The translations under genes were made by a program, and so were the position numbers. From Bog-159 sp049511415 (GTDB lineage: Bacteria; Acidobacteriota; Terriglobia; Bryobacterales; Bryobacteraceae), in assembly GCA_049511415.1 (NCBI GenBank), contig JBEKYC010000007.1:62001-126000 (forward strand): a DNA stretch of 64,000 nucleotides, in the 5' to 3' direction. Below are positions 52,172 to 60,346 of the stretch, piece by piece. The number at the start of each line of letters is the position of its first letter. Within the stretch, counting starts at the first letter, position 1. A model generated the notes under the pieces. It did not search any database. It was not told where the DNA came from and was given only the letters and a program-made list of their open reading frames with translations.

Positions 52172-53068
52172 CTATCTCAACCGATTGCCCCAGGCGTTGG
52201 CGCCGGCGAGTTTCTCGAAATACCGGTACACGATGCGCGTCACTTCTGGCACGGGTGACCGCCGGTCATCAATGAATGCCGACATGACGCTCAACACGAA
52301 CGGCCGCCCTTGCAGAAACACGATGCCGGTTTCGCCGCGCGCGCCGGGCAATTCGCCGGTCTTGGATGCGGTCTCGATATCCAGCGGCAGCCCTTCCTGG
52401 ATGCCTCCCGAAACCTTCGTCAGGGTCTCGATCATCTCGCGGCTGGCGGCTTCATCCACTACCTTGCCGCGGTAAATCATCTCCACCAGGCGCGACATCT
52501 CGTCCGGTGTGGATACGTTTTCCTCGCTGCGCGCCACCGCTGCCGAGTCCATCATTTTCCGCCGCAGGCGCGTGTGCGGCAATCCGAGCGAATCCATTAG
52601 CCGATTGACATCATCCATGCCTGCCATCGAAATGCATTGATTCGTCGCGGTGTTGTCGCTCCACTCGATCATGGCGTCGATCAACTCGCGCACGGTGAGC
52701 GTAACCGGCGCTCCGCCTTTCAAACGTTCCTGCAAACGGCCGCTGCCGCCCACGGCTTCACCGGGCGCGATGGTGACGCGCGTATCCATCGCGAATCGGC
52801 CGGCCCGCGCGGCCTGATACATGCGCGCCAGTATGGCAATCTTGATCACGCTGGCCTGCGGGAACACCGTATCGCCATGCAACCCGAATCGCCGTCCGCC
52901 GGCCAGGTCGATGGCCGCCACGCCCAGTGCGCCGTCGAAGCCTTCGTCAAACCGGCGCAACTCCGCCATGGTTTTGTTTTCGAGCAGCTCGGTGAGCGCG
53001 GGCTGCGCGCCCGCTACACCCGCCAGCGCCAGCGCGCCCAAGATTGCGAATCGCACCATGCGCGCCAT
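52172..53068 (-). CDS. Exported class A beta-lactamase-like serine hydrolase
   Basis: 298 residues, signal peptide about 1-21 (MARMVRFAILGALALAGVAGA). The Ser-x-x-Lys is in FPQASVIKIAIL, the SDN loop in EWSDNTATNQC, and KTG in ETASKTGELPGA. The general-base omega loop of classical class A enzymes (Glu166 in ExxLN) is not evident: the region reads LRRKMMDSAAVARSEENVST. It may be a beta-lactamase with an altered loop or a peptidase. It starts 12 bp before the sensor kinase's 3' end boundary and is on the same strand, following it by 7 bp. Confidence 0.83.
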   Translation of the reverse strand: MARMVRFAILGALALAGVAGAQPALTELLENKTMAELRRFDEGFDGALGVAAIDLAGGRRFGLHGDTVFPQASVIKIAILARMYQAARAGRFAMDTRVTIAPGEAVGGSGRLQERLKGGAPVTLTVRELIDAMIEWSDNTATNQCISMAGMDDVNRLMDSLGLPHTRLRRKMMDSAAVARSEENVSTPDEMSRLVEMIYRGKVVDEAASREMIETLTKVSGGIQEGLPLDIETASKTGELPGARGETGIVFLQGRPFVLSVMSAFIDDRRSPVPEVTRIVYRYFEKLAGANAWGNRLR

Positions 53069-53075
53069 CGTATCA

Positions 53076-54935
53076 TTACGAGGCGGGTTGCGGACCGCCG
53101 TTGGAATCCAGCACCTCGCGCACCTTGGCCAGAAGCGTGTCGGGGGTAAACGGTTTATTCAGGAAGGACGGCGCCGGTTCGCCGGGCGCCTGGTTCGCCG
53201 GACCTTCGCGATAGCCGGACATGTACAACACGCGCAGATCAGGATGCCGCCGCCCCAGCGCACAGCCTAGCTCAAAACCGTTCATCTGCGGCATCACCAC
53301 GTCCGTCAGCACCAGATCGATCTTTTGGGAGTTCTTTTCGTATACGGAGAGCGCGGCGCTTCCATTGGCGGCTTCAATCACGCGGTAACCGCCGTTGGTC
53401 AGCACCGCCGTGATGAGTTTGCGCACGCCTTCTTCGTCATCCACCAACAGAATGGTCTCGGAGCCTTTGGTGGCCGCCGCGCGGCGTGGTGGGACCACGG
53501 CGACGGCATCCTCGGAGCGCGGCAGATAGATCTCGAATATCGTGCCGCAGTTCACCTGGCTGTAAACCGTGATGTGCCCGTCATTCTGCTTCACGGTGCC
53601 GTAAACCATCGATAGTCCCAGGCCGCTCCCTTGTCCCGGTTCTTTGGTCGTGAAGAAAGGTTCGAACAGCCGCGAGCGTGTATCGGCGTCCATGCCACAC
53701 CCGGTGTCGCTGACAGCCAGCAGCACGTGCGCGCCTGGCTTCACGTTGGCTTTCTTGGCGGTGGCCTCGTCTAACTCCACATTCGACGTCTCCAATACGA
53801 GTTTGCCGCCGTTGGGCATGGCGTCGCGTGCATTGGTCGCCAGGTTGATGATGGCCTGCTGCATCTGCGCGGGGTCTACGCGCACATGTCCCAGCGCGGG
53901 CCCCGGCAGCACAATCAGTTCCACCGCGTCACTCAGCAAGCGCCGTAACATGGGCGCCATTCCGGCGATCAAGCCGTTTAATCCGGTTACTTGGGGTTCG
54001 GCGGACTGGCCGATTCCGAAAGTCAACAGTTGCCGGGTCAGGGCCGCCGCGCGCTCGCCTGCGTAAAGAATTTCGTCCGCGAACCGCCGCAAGGGGCTGG
54101 TCGTGGGCATGCTCGAGCGCAGCAGTTCGCTGTATCCGTTGATTACGGTCAGGATGTTATTGAAATCTCCCGCTACGCCGCCGGCCAGGCGGCCCACCGC
54201 GTCCATTTTGCGCGCGTGGCTGAGTTGCTCCTCCAGTTGCCGCCGGCTCGTGATGTCCCGGAACACAATAATCGCGCCCTGCAATCGGCCGCGCTCGTCG
54301 CACAGCGGCGCGGCGCTTTGTTCGATGGCGATCTCCGTCTTGTCCCGCGCCACCAGCAGCACCGGTCCCGTATTGTGCGCCGTGGCTCGCACCAGGATCG
54401 CGTCCCGCGCGGGGCTGCCGGCGGGTTCCCGGCTGCCTTCATCGATCACACACAGAACCTCGCTTACCGGGCGTCCCGCCGCCTCGCTGCCACGCCATCC
54501 GGTCAGCGCTTCCGCGACGGGATTGAGAAACGTAACACGCTCCTCGCGATCGGTGGCCACTACGCCATCGCCGATGCTGGATAGCGTCGCAGTCAGCATG
54601 TTGCGGCTGGAATGAAATCCGGAAACCAGCGCCGTCGCCGCTACCGAAATAGCCACGAACGAAAGCAGGGTCGCCGCCAGATTGGCGCCCCCGGCCCGCC
54701 CGGTTTCCCCTAACTGCACCATCAGCGCTCCCAGCGCCAAGGTCGAGAGAGCCGTAGCCGAAAATCCTCCGACGTGTCCGTAATACCATGCACTGACAAA
54801 TACCGCGACCAGGAATGGTAGGAAGAAGTCCGGTTCCAGCAGGGGCCGCAGCAGCAGTGACACCAGCACCGCGAACGTGGTGAGGGCCAAGGCAAACACA
54901 CTGCTGTGAAGGTACGAATCCTTGAGCTTGAACAC
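53076..54935 (-). CDS. Hybrid sensor kinase lacking its phospho-acceptor histidine
   Basis: 619 residues from GTG. About four N-terminal transmembrane helices of DUF4118 type (up to ~107) are followed by a PAS-like domain (115-230) and a dimerisation segment. Here the H-box reads RLAGGVAGDFNNILTV, with Gly256 where the phospho-acceptor His is normally found (GGVAHDFNN). The ATPase is intact: N-box INLATNARDAMPNGG, DTGCGMD, FEPFFTTK and GSGLGLSMVYG. A C-terminal receiver follows (about 502-610) with LLVDDEEGV, phospho-Asp in LVLTDVVMPQMNG and Lys in LNKPFTPD. The codon is GGA at 54170-54168. It probably cannot autophosphorylate. Confidence 0.88.
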   Translation of the reverse strand: MFKLKDSYLHSSVFALALTTFAVLVSLLLRPLLEPDFFLPFLVAVFVSAWYYGHVGGFSATALSTLALGALMVQLGETGRAGGANLAATLLSFVAISVAATALVSGFHSSRNMLTATLSSIGDGVVATDREERVTFLNPVAEALTGWRGSEAAGRPVSEVLCVIDEGSREPAGSPARDAILVRATAHNTGPVLLVARDKTEIAIEQSAAPLCDERGRLQGAIIVFRDITSRRQLEEQLSHARKMDAVGRLAGGVAGDFNNILTVINGYSELLRSSMPTTSPLRRFADEILYAGERAAALTRQLLTFGIGQSAEPQVTGLNGLIAGMAPMLRRLLSDAVELIVLPGPALGHVRVDPAQMQQAIINLATNARDAMPNGGKLVLETSNVELDEATAKKANVKPGAHVLLAVSDTGCGMDADTRSRLFEPFFTTKEPGQGSGLGLSMVYGTVKQNDGHITVYSQVNCGTIFEIYLPRSEDAVAVVPPRRAAATKGSETILLVDDEEGVRKLITAVLTNGGYRVIEAANGSAALSVYEKNSQKIDLVLTDVVMPQMNGFELGCALGRRHPDLRVLYMSGYREGPANQAPGEPAPSFLNKPFTPDTLLAKVREVLDSNGGPQPAS

Positions 54936-55000
54936 AATAATGCTCAGTTACAGAATACTATAAGTGATGGCGTTCACACTAACTCGCGCCTGTTTCCTCT

Positions 55001-55477
55001 GGCAGAAAACTGACCCACTCCGCGTCGTCCTCAATCTGCTGGTCCACACTCACCCTCAACCAGGCCATCCAGCGCGACGAACGGTACAGCCACCAGCGGC
55101 TCTTCTCCATATTGTTTGGCGTCTTTTCCCAGGCGCTCGCGCTCGCGCTGGTCGGCATCTTCAGCGTCGTCCCTTACAGCGTCGCGTAGCGCACCACGGA
55201 GTTCGGCGTCCGCCTGGCGTTCGGCGCGCCGCGCGCTCACGTCCTGTGGGTCGCTACGCGCATCGCGCTCGTCAGCGCGGCTGCGGGCATTGTCATCGGT
55301 CTTCCATCGGATAGCTTTCTCGGCGGCGTTCTCGCCCACTGGATGCAAAACGCCTTTGCTGCAGGCAGTTTGTTCGCAGCCGCCGCGCTCCTCGCTCTTA
55401 GCGCACTTCTCGCCTGCCTGTTGCCCATTCGCCACGCCATCGCCGTTCCACCCGCCGAAGCTCTCCGCAATGAATAA
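55001..55477 (+). pseudogene. Relic of an ADOP/MacB-type ABC permease with amber stop
   Basis: The surviving C-terminal piece reads TLTLNQAIQRDERYSHQRLF, then LALALVGIFSVVPYSVA, a TAG stop (55187-55189), then RTTEFGVRLAFGAPRAHVL. A further membrane segment and IAVPPAEALRNE before TAA follow. The stop replaces the usual Gln codon (one base change, CAG to TAG) in the conserved YSVAQRTxEFGIR motif. The first two-thirds of the gene, including the N-terminal helix and periplasmic domain, are missing. No function expected. Confidence 0.8.
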
Positions 55478-55588
55478 AGCGTGTCCCATCTGACCAGCGC
55501 GCGGGTGCCTCTGATTTTTAGGCACGGCTCCCGAAAGCTCACTGTGGATTGACAGCGAGCGGAGCAGGCGCATCCTTGATCAAAAACT

Positions 55589-56827
55589 CTAATTCTGCCC
55601 CTCTCCCGCTTCCCTCGCAGGCGGCGCCGGCGTGGATGCGCCCCGGCCCAGCCGCAGATTCTGAAAATCCTTGCCGCTGATCACGTAATACCAGTCCGCA
55701 AACCGGTCGTTCAACTCATGCGCGGCGCGCTCCCCGGCGGCTGCATCGCCAGCGTACGCCGCCGCCTTGGCCTGATCGAAATGCGCCATCACAAACAGTG
55801 TCCGGTTGTCACTAGGCGCGCTGGACTTGCTCTCGCCACCCGCCACGCCACCGAAACGCAGCGAGTAGACTAACCCGTTGTTCGTCTCCACGTTCATGTC
55901 GCCCTCCGCCGAGTACAGTCGCCCCTCCGGCGTAAACACGAAACCCTTCTCGCGCAGCGAGAGCGCGGTTTCCAGCGTCAGTTCCAACTGCTCCTTGCGC
56001 AGGCCGGCGGCCAGATTGGGCGGCTTGGGAAGCACATCCACGATTTTCAAGCCGTCGAGCGCCGCAGCCAGCGCATGCACGGCGGGCATATCCAGCTTTT
56101 GGCCGCTCGCCACTTTCCAATCGCCTTTGTCGTGAGTAAGTACGGTGGTATCCATGTTACTCATGCGGCCGGCGGCCAAATCCACGTTGTAGCGATTCAC
56201 CGTAACTTTGCGTATGGAATCGCCGGCGATGCGCAGCAGGCCCGCATTTACCCAATCGGCGAAGCGCGCGGAGGGATCCGCGCTGGTCTTTACTTCGTAT
56301 GTGCGTTTCCCGCCCGGCAGTCGCACATACCGGTAGCCCGGCTTGCCTTCCACCGCTTTGCCCAGGATGTAGTCGGCCAGGATATCGCCGCGCGCGTCGC
56401 GCAACGTGACGTGCTTGCCGCGGCCGGTCAGTCCGCCGGTCTTTTCGTCCATCGGATCGACCACGCCGTACTTGGCGTGATCGAGCGCGGAATCGGAGCG
56501 CACCATATCCTTCTTCAGATCCATCAGTGCGCCCGCCGTCTTCGCCAGGCGGTCGCCGATATCGACCCGGTAGTTGTAATGCGACGCAATCACCCATTTG
56601 CCTTGTTGAAACTGGACTTTGAGGGGCAGGGCCGTGGCCGTGGCTTCGTCGTAATCGATCACTTCGATGGTGCGCGGCGCCTGCGGATCGGTAAAGTTCG
56701 GATAAAACGCCTGCCCCTGGTCGCTCATGATGGTGGGCACGCGGCTCTCCGGCTCAATGACTGCGGCCGATATGGCGAGCACCATGGCGGCGCCTGCCAG
56801 GATAGCGGTCTGGGCAGCCTCGTTCAT
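55589..56827 (-). CDS. DUF4340-domain exported protein
   Basis: 412 residues. An N-terminal hydrophobic helix (AAQTAILAGAAMVLAISAAV) anchors it or directs export. A beta-rich repeated layout typical of DUF4340 follows (LGKAVEGKPGYRYVRLPGGK, RIAGDSIRKVTVNR, and MSNMDTTVLTHDKGDWKV). The C-terminus ends in an Ala/Pro tail. DUF4340 proteins accompany GldA/GldG-type ABC transporters, and here the gene overlaps the GldFG-like gene by 4 nt (ATGA). Function unknown. Confidence 0.82.
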   Translation of the reverse strand: MNEAAQTAILAGAAMVLAISAAVIEPESRVPTIMSDQGQAFYPNFTDPQAPRTIEVIDYDEATATALPLKVQFQQGKWVIASHYNYRVDIGDRLAKTAGALMDLKKDMVRSDSALDHAKYGVVDPMDEKTGGLTGRGKHVTLRDARGDILADYILGKAVEGKPGYRYVRLPGGKRTYEVKTSADPSARFADWVNAGLLRIAGDSIRKVTVNRYNVDLAAGRMSNMDTTVLTHDKGDWKVASGQKLDMPAVHALAAALDGLKIVDVLPKPPNLAAGLRKEQLELTLETALSLREKGFVFTPEGRLYSAEGDMNVETNNGLVYSLRFGGVAGGESKSSAPSDNRTLFVMAHFDQAKAAAYAGDAAAGERAAHELNDRFADWYYVISGKDFQNLRLGRGASTPAPPAREAGEGQN

Positions 56828-59439
56828 GCAACCTCCCGCGCCACCAGCCGATCCTCCGGGACACCCATGCGTTCGCGCCGCAGGCGCCGCACGGAGACAA
56901 TCAGAAATACGATAAACGCCGGAATGGGCGGCAAGGCCACCGCCATCAGCTTGATCGTATTCTGAATGCCGCGGATGGAATTCTCCATCTCCGCGCGGCT
57001 GTCCTCGATCTGGCGCTGCTTCTCGTCGTCGATATTGGCGCGCGAAACCTCCAGCCGCCGGTTCTCCGCCGACTTCAAATTGGCGATCATTACTTCCTTG
57101 GTCTGGTCGTCCAGATCGCCGCGCTCTTCCACCTGACGCACCGAATGGTCCAGGCGTGCCTGCGCTTCCTTTAGTCGCTGATCGGCCAGTATCTCGGCCT
57201 GCTGCGACTCGCGCAACCGCTGCGCTTCATAAGTGCGCGTGCGGGCTTCCACGGCCTCCAGGGTGCGCTGCTTCGGACGCCGCTTGCGCAGCGCAATGAA
57301 CGACGGATCGCCCGCCAACTGGTCCACGCAATTCAGTAGAAATGTCACATTATCGAAATTCAGATTCTCGATGCCGTGCCGCCGCAGTTCGAAAAACTGC
57401 TCGCTCATTAAATCTGCATCGGCTATGACGATGGCATTCACCGGACCCTGGCTGCCCTTGCCCTGTATGCGGGCGGCCATCACGTGATTGCCATTATCCG
57501 GATCGTGTGTCACATCCTGATTGATGGCTACGCCAAACACATTGCGCTGCACCACGTCGTCCCAGCGGACCAATCCGGAGTCGCCGCTGGTCTGCAGCAG
57601 CGGCACAAATGGCGCGCCGCCCTGGCTTTTCAGCACGCCGGGATACAGCAGCACTACCTCCTGCAAGCCTGCGGTAATTGCATCCTTCTGGTTGAAACCC
57701 TTGGCGCCCACGAACACCACTTCCTTGGGCAGGCTCTTCAGTTGCGGGTGCGGATTGTAGTTGTCCCAGGCGATGCGGTTAGTCTGCCAGTTGACACCCA
57801 GCAGATCCAGCAGCGGACGGAGGTTGGCTTTGGACGACGGAGGCGCCTGCGCAAACGGTCCGCTGGCTGCCGCTTCTTGCGGCGCCAGGTCCAGGTCGAA
57901 GGCCGGCATGGGATCGACCAGCAGCAAAACGGGTTTGCCGCGCCCCACATAAGCCGTCAGCCGGTCTGCCTGCGGCTGCGTCAAGGCGGAAGGCGCCGCC
58001 ACCAGCAGCGTATCCAGATCCTCCGGATAATCCGCGTCGGGCGCGACTTGCGTCACCTCATATTGCTTGCGCAACTCGGCCACTATAGACCATTCCTGCG
58101 TCTGCGCGCGGCTTTGAAAGTCGAGGCCGCCAAACAGTTTCGCCGGAGTATTCAAAATGCCGATCTTTTTGCGTTTGGCGCGCGAAACCACCCGGATGGA
58201 CCTCAACAACTCGTACTCCACCGGCAGCCCGCGATCGAAAAACGGAATCACGAATTCCTGGGAACCGCGCGTGAAAGCAACTCCTAAGAAGATCTCATTC
58301 ATCACGCGCGCGCTTTCCTCGCTGGCCGGCACGCGAAACGGCTTGATGCCGAAGCGCTCCTGTGCCTCGCGCGCCTGTGGCGAATACTTTACGGTTTCCA
58401 CGATGCGCGTGTCCACGCCGCCGTGGGAGGTGGCCTGGAATTCCCGCAGCACGGCTACCAGTGCGCTGCGCGCCTCCACGTAGCCGCGCGGCACGTCGGG
58501 GCTGAAATATGCCTGTATGAAGACCGGGTCGCGCGCGCTGAGGGATCGCAGTAGCGTCTTGGTTTCGGGCGAGAGTGAATGAATCTGCTCGGATGTCACG
58601 TCCAGCCGCAGGCGCGCGGTGGATGCCAGCAGCGTCAGGCTGGCCACAATCACCGCCAGCGCCGCGGCCCGTGCGAAAAGATGCCCGCGCATCCAGGGAG
58701 CTTTCGGCCCGGTGACCCAGCGCCGGCGGCCCAGCAGGATGACATTCAAATACAGCGTGGCGGCCGCGAACGCCGCGAAGTAGACCAACGGTCCCAGCGT
58801 GATGACGCCGCTGGCCAGATCGCGGAACTGCTCCGGGACCGACAGCTTCTCGGCAACCCGCTGGATCGCGCCCGTCACAATCGCGCCGGCCGAGCTGAGG
58901 AACACCGGCGCCGAGCAGAAGACCGCGCCCAAAATGAACGCCACGGTCAGGTTATCCGTCAACGCCGAGGCCAGCATGCCGGCCGTTAGCAGCGCCGCGC
59001 CCATCAGCCAGTAGCCCAGGTAGGTGGAAAACATCAGGCCCGGATCGGGGCTGCCGAGCCAGCAGAGCACCACCACGTGGCTGAGCGAGAAGAGTAACGC
59101 CACCGTGTAAATCGCCAGTGCGGCGAGGTATTTTCCCAGCACGATTTGCAGGTCGGTGGCGGGCAACGTGAACAGCAGTTCCTCGGTGCCCTGTTTTTTC
59201 TCCTCGGCCCACAGGCTCATGCTGATGGCTGGAACCAGGAAGATCAATAAATACGGGAAGAAACGGTTGAGCTGATCCAGGTTGGCCAGGTTGGTGGCGA
59301 AGAAGCGCTCCTGCCAGAAGGCCGCCATGGCGCTCAGGAAAACGAACAGGGTGATGAAGACGTATCCGGTGGGAGTGGCGAAGTAGGAGGCGAGCTCGCG
59401 CCAAATGATGGCGCGCACTACACGTTTGTGGTGGTGCAT
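56824..59439 (-). CDS. GldF-GldG-like ABC transporter permease fused to auxiliary domain
   Basis: 871 residues. The N-terminal ABC-2 permease has about six helices (1-260): FVFLSAMAAFWQ, PYLLIFLVPAISMSLW, and so on, with EEKKQGTEELLFTLP. A further helix (about 262-280) is followed by the GldG-type periplasmic region (LRLDVTSEQIHSLSPETK, ending KRKKIGILNTPAKLFGG and DTLLVAAPSALTQPQ). A helical coiled-coil (QRLRESQQAEILADQRLKEA) precedes the C-terminal helix (LMAVALPPIPAFIVFLIVSV). The fusion of GldF and GldG is common outside gliding Bacteroidetes. It overlaps the ATPase gene by 22 nt. Confidence 0.85.
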   Translation of the reverse strand: MHHHKRVVRAIIWRELASYFATPTGYVFITLFVFLSAMAAFWQERFFATNLANLDQLNRFFPYLLIFLVPAISMSLWAEEKKQGTEELLFTLPATDLQIVLGKYLAALAIYTVALLFSLSHVVVLCWLGSPDPGLMFSTYLGYWLMGAALLTAGMLASALTDNLTVAFILGAVFCSAPVFLSSAGAIVTGAIQRVAEKLSVPEQFRDLASGVITLGPLVYFAAFAAATLYLNVILLGRRRWVTGPKAPWMRGHLFARAAALAVIVASLTLLASTARLRLDVTSEQIHSLSPETKTLLRSLSARDPVFIQAYFSPDVPRGYVEARSALVAVLREFQATSHGGVDTRIVETVKYSPQAREAQERFGIKPFRVPASEESARVMNEIFLGVAFTRGSQEFVIPFFDRGLPVEYELLRSIRVVSRAKRKKIGILNTPAKLFGGLDFQSRAQTQEWSIVAELRKQYEVTQVAPDADYPEDLDTLLVAAPSALTQPQADRLTAYVGRGKPVLLLVDPMPAFDLDLAPQEAAASGPFAQAPPSSKANLRPLLDLLGVNWQTNRIAWDNYNPHPQLKSLPKEVVFVGAKGFNQKDAITAGLQEVVLLYPGVLKSQGGAPFVPLLQTSGDSGLVRWDDVVQRNVFGVAINQDVTHDPDNGNHVMAARIQGKGSQGPVNAIVIADADLMSEQFFELRRHGIENLNFDNVTFLLNCVDQLAGDPSFIALRKRRPKQRTLEAVEARTRTYEAQRLRESQQAEILADQRLKEAQARLDHSVRQVEERGDLDDQTKEVMIANLKSAENRRLEVSRANIDDEKQRQIEDSRAEMENSIRGIQNTIKLMAVALPPIPAFIVFLIVSVRRLRRERMGVPEDRLVAREVA

Positions 59440-60188
59440 GCGCCTCCTTTCTCGAAAGCGCCCTCGGTGAGAGCGTAGAAGGCTGCGTCCAGCGTGGCAT
59501 ATCCGGCTTGCATTTCCGCGGGCGTGCCGTCGAACACCACCCGCCCCCGATTGATGAAGATCACGCGGTCGGCCATGGCTTCCACTTCCTGTAGAATGTG
59601 CGTGGAAAGCAGGATGGTCTTGTTGCGCCCCAGTTCGCGGATGGTCTGCCGGACCTCGCGCGTCTGGTTCGGGTCGAGCCCGCTGGTGGGCTCGTCCATG
59701 ATCAGCACGTCCGGCTCGTGCAGCAGCACCTGGGCCATGCCGGCGCGCTGGCGGTAGCCTTTGGAAAGCTTGTGCAGGGGCTTCTCGATAACGGTCTCGA
59801 GCGCGCAGCGTCCCACCACCGCGTCGATGCGCTGTTGCAGGTAGGCGCCGGTAAGGCCGCGCGCGTGTCCGAAGAAGCGCAGCAGGCTAAGCGGCGTCAT
59901 GTCCGGGTACAGTGGGCCATTCTCCGGCAGATAGCCCAGCCGCTCCGCGGCCGCGATGCGGTCCGTGGCGACGTCCAGGCCCCCGATCCGCGCCACGCCC
60001 GCGCTGGGCGCCAGATAGCCGGTCAAAATCTTCATGGTGGTGGACTTGCCCGCGCCGTTGGGGCCCAGGAAAGCCGCCACCTGGCCTTGCGGGATGGAGA
60101 AAGTCACCTCGCGAATGGCGGCGAAGTCTCCATAGAACTTGCTGAGGCCGTTGGCCTCGATCATTGGAACCGGACTTGGTGCAGACAT
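59418..60188 (-). CDS. ABC transporter ATP-binding protein (GldA-like)
   Basis: 256 residues. Walker A is LGPNGAGKSTTMKILTGYL, the signature is KLSKGYRQRAGMAQVLLHEP, Walker B is VLIMDEPTSGLDP, and the switch His is in STHILQEVEAMAD. A later start (Met9, MIEANGLSKFYG) is possible. It energises the downstream GldF-GldG-like permease. Whether the transporter serves motility, export or stress is not known. Confidence 0.9.
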   Translation of the reverse strand: MSAPSPVPMIEANGLSKFYGDFAAIREVTFSIPQGQVAAFLGPNGAGKSTTMKILTGYLAPSAGVARIGGLDVATDRIAAAERLGYLPENGPLYPDMTPLSLLRFFGHARGLTGAYLQQRIDAVVGRCALETVIEKPLHKLSKGYRQRAGMAQVLLHEPDVLIMDEPTSGLDPNQTREVRQTIRELGRNKTILLSTHILQEVEAMADRVIFINRGRVVFDGTPAEMQAGYATLDAAFYALTEGAFEKGGACTTTNV

Positions 60189-60346
60189 GCTACGCGAGGG
60201 CTAATACTACAGATTTACCACAGCGCGCGGGTGCCCGCCTGGGGCGTACGGGGCTTGCGTTGTCATTGCGCTGAAACGATTCCGTCCCGAGTGTCACTAA
60301 ACAGTTGGGGAAGACGTCCGGAGTCTGTTGAAAAAGGGAGGGCCAC
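60189..60346. promoter_or_regulatory. Divergent intergenic region, ABC ATPase / TIR gene
   Basis: 158 bp separate the minus-strand transporter operon from the TIR-domain gene. A strong ribosome site (AAAAAGGGAGG, ending about 10 nt before ATG 60347) belongs to the TIR gene. No phage-like site or clear dyad was seen. Confidence 0.4.

Noticed and set aside
55505..55525. Hairpin GTGCCT/AGGCAC as a terminator
   Set aside because: Six-bp stem with a 9-nt loop and no T-run downstream; too weak to call.
55495..60235. 15-bp repeat CAGCGCGCGGGTGCC at 55495-55509 and 60221-60235
   Set aside because: Two copies of this length are expected by chance in 64 kb of GC-rich DNA, and the flanks do not match.
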